Below are positions 5,467 to 7,403 of a stretch of 7,403 nucleotides of DNA, one piece after another. Under the pieces are notes generated by a model that saw only the letters and a program-made list of their open reading frames with translations, searched no databases and was not told the origin of the DNA. The translations under genes and the position numbers were made by a program. Source of the DNA: an uncultured Erysipelotrichaceae bacterium (GTDB taxonomy: Bacteria > Bacillota_I > Bacilli_A > Erysipelotrichales > Erysipelotrichaceae). The stretch spans positions 1 through 7,403 of the forward strand of contig CADBPK010000297.1 of NCBI GenBank assembly GCA_902796465.1. The letters are read 5' to 3'. Within the stretch, counting starts at the first letter, position 1. Each line of letters begins with the position of its first letter.

Positions 5467-6450
5467 ATGATCTATCCGGAATTTATTCAGAAAAATGATT
5501 TAATCGGCATCAGTGCTCCAAGTGCCGGTGTCGGCAGAAAACTGGAATCCTTCGATATGTCCCTGGATACCCTTCATTCGTATGGTTTCCGCACAAAGGA
5601 AACTGCTTCCGTACGCGTGGATGATATCCGTTCCAATACCGCAAAGATCCGCGGCAGAGAGCTTACGTCCTTATTTCTCGATGACGAGGTTAAGATGGTC
5701 ATGTCCGCTGCCGGCGGGGACTTCCTGAATGAGATCCTGCCATACGTTGATTTTTCCGCTATGAAAAAACATCCGAAGTGGCTTATGGGCGCCTCCGATC
5801 CGACCGGGATCCTGTTCCCCTACACCGTCAAATATGATGTCGCGACCATTTACGGAATGAATGCCGGAAGCTTTGATCTGGATCCCCTGCCTCCTTTCTG
5901 CAAAAACGCGATCCGGATCCTGCAGGGAAAGAATATCACGCAGAGAAGTTACGATTATTATATGGGAACACCGGGCTTTCTGGCTGAGACTGTCGAGTAC
6001 GATACCCCGGTCAGATGGGAAGGCACAGTATCCTCCCTGGATACAACAGGCAGATGCATCGGCGGCTGCATCGATGCTCTGAAAGACCTGATCGGGACAA
6101 AATATGAGACCGTCAGATCCTTTGTCAGCAAATACCGCGATGACGGCTTTATCTGGTACTTTGACAATTTTTCCCTCAGCGCGGAAGTCTTTTACCGCAC
6201 ACTTGTCCAGATGGGCTATGCCGGATGGTTCAGGGGCACCAAAGCAGTCATCGTCGGCCGTGTACTGTTCGAGTCCAGTGAGACCGGCATGACATATGAA
6301 GAAGCGATCCGCAGAGCCCTCCCAAATGTTCCTGTCCTTTATCAGGCGGATATCGGTCATACGATCCCCAACATGACAATGATCAACGGCGCTCTCATGA
6401 CCGTGAAATACAAGAATCACAAAGCCCGCATCTCATTTGAACTGAAATAA
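5467..6450 (+). CDS. L,D-carboxypeptidase / MccF-like protein, peptidase S66
   Basis: A 327-residue serine peptidase of the LdcA/MccF family. LdcA removes D-Ala from muropeptide tetrapeptides during cell-wall recycling; MccF relatives inactivate microcin C-type peptide nucleotides. There is no signal peptide, so it is cytoplasmic. The N-terminus (YPEFIQKNDLIGISAPSAG) is typical. The nucleophile is probably Ser110 in GASDPTG (108-114), and the catalytic His is His298 in ADIGHTIP. The third member, normally a Glu, should lie in the WYFDNFSLSAE segment (230-240), where Asp233 or Glu240 are the options. Length and domain order fit the family. Its position after a D,D-carboxypeptidase favours a wall-peptide role over immunity; this is inference. 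A terminator lies 30 bases upstream and no clear private promoter is seen, so it may depend on read-through. Confidence 0.88.
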   Translation: MIYPEFIQKNDLIGISAPSAGVGRKLESFDMSLDTLHSYGFRTKETASVRVDDIRSNTAKIRGRELTSLFLDDEVKMVMSAAGGDFLNEILPYVDFSAMKKHPKWLMGASDPTGILFPYTVKYDVATIYGMNAGSFDLDPLPPFCKNAIRILQGKNITQRSYDYYMGTPGFLAETVEYDTPVRWEGTVSSLDTTGRCIGGCIDALKDLIGTKYETVRSFVSKYRDDGFIWYFDNFSLSAEVFYRTLVQMGYAGWFRGTKAVIVGRVLFESSETGMTYEEAIRRALPNVPVLYQADIGHTIPNMTMINGALMTVKYKNHKARISFELK

Positions 6451-6470
6451 AAAGTGATGGTGAAAGAAAA

Positions 6471-6497
6471 GAATCTGCGCCCTGCAGATTCCTTTTT
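6471..6497. terminator. Bidirectional terminator between convergent genes
   Basis: An 8-bp stem GAATCTGC/GCAGATTC (6471-6478 with 6484-6491) has a 5-base loop. A T-run follows on the + strand (to 6497), and on the minus strand a TTTTCTTT run lies beyond 6471. It sits between the stop of the L,D-carboxypeptidase and that of the small membrane protein and can serve both. Confidence 0.82.
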
Positions 6498-6506
6498 CTC
6501 CTGATA

Positions 6507-6698
6507 TTACTTTTTCTTTTTTCCGCCCTTTTGCGCATTCTGTTTCGCTTCTTCTTCCAATTTCTTCTGATAATTTTTGGAATCAGCGTAAACAAACGCT
6601 CCGATCAAAGCTGATATGACCAGGATCTGCCATACAGGAAATCCGATCATCACCCAGATGACTATAAGAAGTACGATTAATCCAATAACGATCCACAT
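6507..6698 (-). CDS. Small two-helix membrane protein of unknown function
   Basis: I do not recognise a family. The 63 residues hold two hydrophobic segments, about 2-19 and 22-38, joined by a short turn containing Gly-Phe-Pro. A hydrophilic tail follows (about 40-63), rich in Lys, Glu and Gln and ending in four lysines. By the positive-inside rule the tail is cytoplasmic, and the protein would be a helical hairpin. AAGGGG (6713-6708, minus strand) lies 9 bases before the ATG at 6698, which supports the start. The gene begins 33 bases after the 3' end of tRNA-Val with no terminator between, so the two may share a transcript. A shared bidirectional terminator follows the stop. Coding status rests on the SD, the membrane pattern and the fit between flanking signals. 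Confidence 0.72.
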   Translation of the reverse strand: MWIVIGLIVLLIVIWVMIGFPVWQILVISALIGAFVYADSKNYQKKLEEEAKQNAQKGGKKKK

Positions 6699-6711
6699 AT
6701 ACAGTTACCCC

Positions 6712-6723
6712 TTTTTGCAAAAA
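6712..6723. repeat. Perfect 12-bp palindrome beside the small membrane protein RBS
   Basis: TTTTTGCAAAAA reads the same on both strands and touches the SD of the small membrane protein gene. It could be an operator or simply an A/T-run pair. It is too short at the loop to fold as a hairpin. Confidence 0.3.
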
Positions 6724-6731
6724 TACACAAA

Positions 6732-6804
6732 TGGAGGCTACAGGACTCGAACCTGCGACATCACCCCTGTGAAGGGTGCGCTCTCCCAACTGAGCTAAGC
6801 CTCC
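6732..6804 (-). tRNA. tRNA-Val (anticodon CAC)
   Basis: A complete 73-base cloverleaf. The acceptor stem is GGAGGCT/AGCCTCC with discriminator A. The D-arm is GCTC/GAGC, and the anticodon stem CACCC/GGGTG carries the loop TTCACAG, giving U33 and anticodon CAC (reads GUG). The T-arm has loop TTCGAGT. The CCA end is not encoded. The 5' G is only 6 bases after a perfect TATAAT on the minus strand (6816-6811). Confidence 0.95.
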
Positions 6805-6810
6805 GCACGG

Positions 6811-6850
6811 ATTATAGTAACATATATTCCCGGAAAAATCATTCCGGCAA
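6811..6850 (-). promoter_or_regulatory. Promoter region of tRNA-Val with inverted repeat
   Basis: The minus strand has TATAAT (6816-6811), without a good -35. An alternative pair is TTGCCG (6850-6845) and TATATG (6826-6821), 18 bases apart. An inverted repeat CCGGAA/TTCCGG with 6 bases between its arms (6830-6847) covers the -35 area. An upstream terminator isolates this from tRNA-Ala, so a separate promoter is needed. Confidence 0.45.
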
Positions 6851-6876
6851 AAAAGAAAAGCCGCAGGATCTGCGGC
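6849..6876 (-). terminator. Intrinsic terminator after tRNA-Ala
   Basis: On the minus strand a 7-bp GC-rich stem (GCCGCAG/CTGCGGC, 6876-6870 with 6866-6860) has a 3-base loop and is followed by TTTTCTTTTTT down to 6849. It starts 5 bases after the 3' end of tRNA-Ala. Confidence 0.85.
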
Positions 6877-6880
6877 GCTA

Positions 6881-6953
6881 TGGAGCTTGCGGGGATCGAA
6901 CCCGTGACCTCATGATTGCGAACCATGCGCTCTCCCAGCTGAGCTAAAGCCCC
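6881..6953 (-). tRNA. tRNA-Ala (anticodon CGC)
   Basis: A complete 73-base cloverleaf with acceptor stem GGGGCTT/AAGCTCC. It contains the G3-U70 pair that identifies alanine tRNAs, and discriminator A. The anticodon stem CATGG/TCATG has loop TTCGCAA, so the anticodon is CGC (reads GCG). The T-stem ACGGG/CCCGC has an A-C mismatch at its outermost pair (49-65). No CCA is encoded. Confidence 0.95.
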
Positions 6954-6984
6954 TTCTGTGCTCCTTTTGAAAAGAGCCTTTTCT

Positions 6985-7013
6985 ATTATATGCCAAAGTT
7001 ATTTATTTTGCAT
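6985..7013 (-). promoter_or_regulatory. Promoter of tRNA-Ala
   Basis: The minus strand has a perfect TATAAT (6990-6985). ATGCAA (7013-7008), a three-of-six -35 match, lies 17 bases upstream. The start near 6978 would give a leader of about 25 bases before the mature tRNA. The upstream lactonase gene has its own terminator, so the tRNA is transcribed separately. Confidence 0.55.
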
Positions 7014-7029
7014 TCTTTTTCCGCATCAC

Positions 7030-7058
7030 AAAAAGAAAAGGTGAAACAAGTTCACCTT
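7030..7058 (-). terminator. Intrinsic terminator overlapping the lactonase stop codon
   Basis: On the minus strand an 8-bp stem AAGGTGAA/TTCACCTT (7058-7051 with 7045-7038) has a 5-base loop and is followed by TTCTTTTT to 7030. The TGA stop of the lactonase (7054-7052) lies inside the first arm. Confidence 0.8.
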
Positions 7059-7403
7059 ACTGATAATGAAACAACTTCCGGAACTGTTACCGAACCGGTC
7101 TGTTCACCGATCGTGCCGTCCGGATTCAGGGCGAAGCAGACGACATCATTCGTAAACCTGTTCGCGGACAGGATATAGTCTCCTTCGCGGATAAAGTCAC
7201 GCGGATGCTTTCCGCCGCAGGAAACTGTCTGGATCAGCTCCGGCTTATCCCCGTTCAGTTCGATCACGGAAAGGATGTCCAGTGTTCTTGTCGATACATA
7301 AATATGTTTCCCGTCTTCGCTCAGGCGGATCGCTGCTGTATCGCGCAGATGCTTCTGTCCGTCCGGCAGAACGGATATCGTATGCAGGATCTCCCAGTCT
7401 CCC
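7052..7403 (-). CDS. Lactonase family seven-bladed beta-propeller protein, C-terminal part (start outside the window)
   Basis: The frame is open from the right edge to the TGA at 7054-7052 and encodes the last 116 residues. It matches the end of the Pgl/YbhE type of 6-phosphogluconolactonase. Landmarks in order are LRDTAAIRLSEDGKHIYVSTR, the CGGKHPRDF signature, the blade repeat GDYILSANRFTNDVVCFALNPDGTIG, and the closing VPEVVSL. The family hydrolyses 6-phosphogluconolactone in the pentose phosphate pathway. Many Firmicute members are annotated only as lactonase or beta-propeller proteins, so the substrate is not settled. The family is normally about 340-350 residues, so roughly two thirds are missing. 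No signal peptide can be judged without the N-terminus. Confidence 0.92.
   Translation of the reverse strand, partial: GDWEILHTISVLPDGQKHLRDTAAIRLSEDGKHIYVSTRTLDILSVIELNGDKPELIQTVSCGGKHPRDFIREGDYILSANRFTNDVVCFALNPDGTIGEQTGSVTVPEVVSLSVR

Noticed and set aside
5467..6450. Microcin C immunity role for the S66 protein
   Set aside because: No microcin biosynthesis or export genes are in view, and the neighbour is a cell-wall carboxypeptidase. Possible in principle but unsupported.

Overview
The window looks like chromosomal DNA of a low-to-moderate-GC Firmicute. The evidence is the Gram-positive style of the Shine-Dalgarno sites, the HU protein, the GH4 6-phospho-glycosidase, the S11 carboxypeptidase, intrinsic terminators in nearly every gap, and tRNAs without an encoded CCA. 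An Erysipelotrichaceae-like gut or oral bacterium is my best guess, but the species cannot be fixed from the sequence. No insertion sequence, phage gene or CRISPR array is visible.

Layout. On the + strand the window opens with the C-terminal part of glycogen phosphorylase (1-788), followed by a terminator and a cytoplasmic cyclophilin (839-1312). A shared bidirectional terminator separates this from a minus-strand block: HU (1362-1646), a membrane-anchored DNA/RNA non-specific endonuclease (1681-2589) and a GH4 6-phospho-beta-glucosidase (2586-4004). The last two overlap by 4 bases and look translationally coupled. A 61-bp divergent gap leads to two + strand cell-wall peptidases: a secreted D-Ala-D-Ala carboxypeptidase (4066-5250) and an S66 L,D-carboxypeptidase (5467-6450). 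The right end is on the minus strand. Read in the direction of transcription it holds a partial beta-propeller lactonase, tRNA-Ala(CGC), tRNA-Val(CAC) and a 63-residue membrane protein.

Most interesting region. Between the two peptidase genes (5251-5466) there are four TTCACA/TTAACA-like hexamers at exactly 11-base steps (5254, 5265, 5276, 5287). A TATATT -10 element follows 9 bases after the last one. This is the geometry of a PhoP/PhoB-activated promoter. The predicted transcript starts near 5314, carries two small hairpins and a C6 run in an unpaired stretch, and ends at an intrinsic terminator at 5409-5437. It holds no convincing ORF. I read it as a candidate phosphate-starvation small RNA of about 125 nt, whose read-through would also place the L,D-carboxypeptidase under phosphate control.

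How the genes fit together. The D,D- and L,D-carboxypeptidases could act one after the other on stem peptides: removal of D-Ala5 outside the cell, then of D-Ala4 in the cytoplasm. Glycogen phosphorylase, the 6-phospho-glycosidase and the lactonase belong to sugar metabolism but are not one operon. The other genes are housekeeping.
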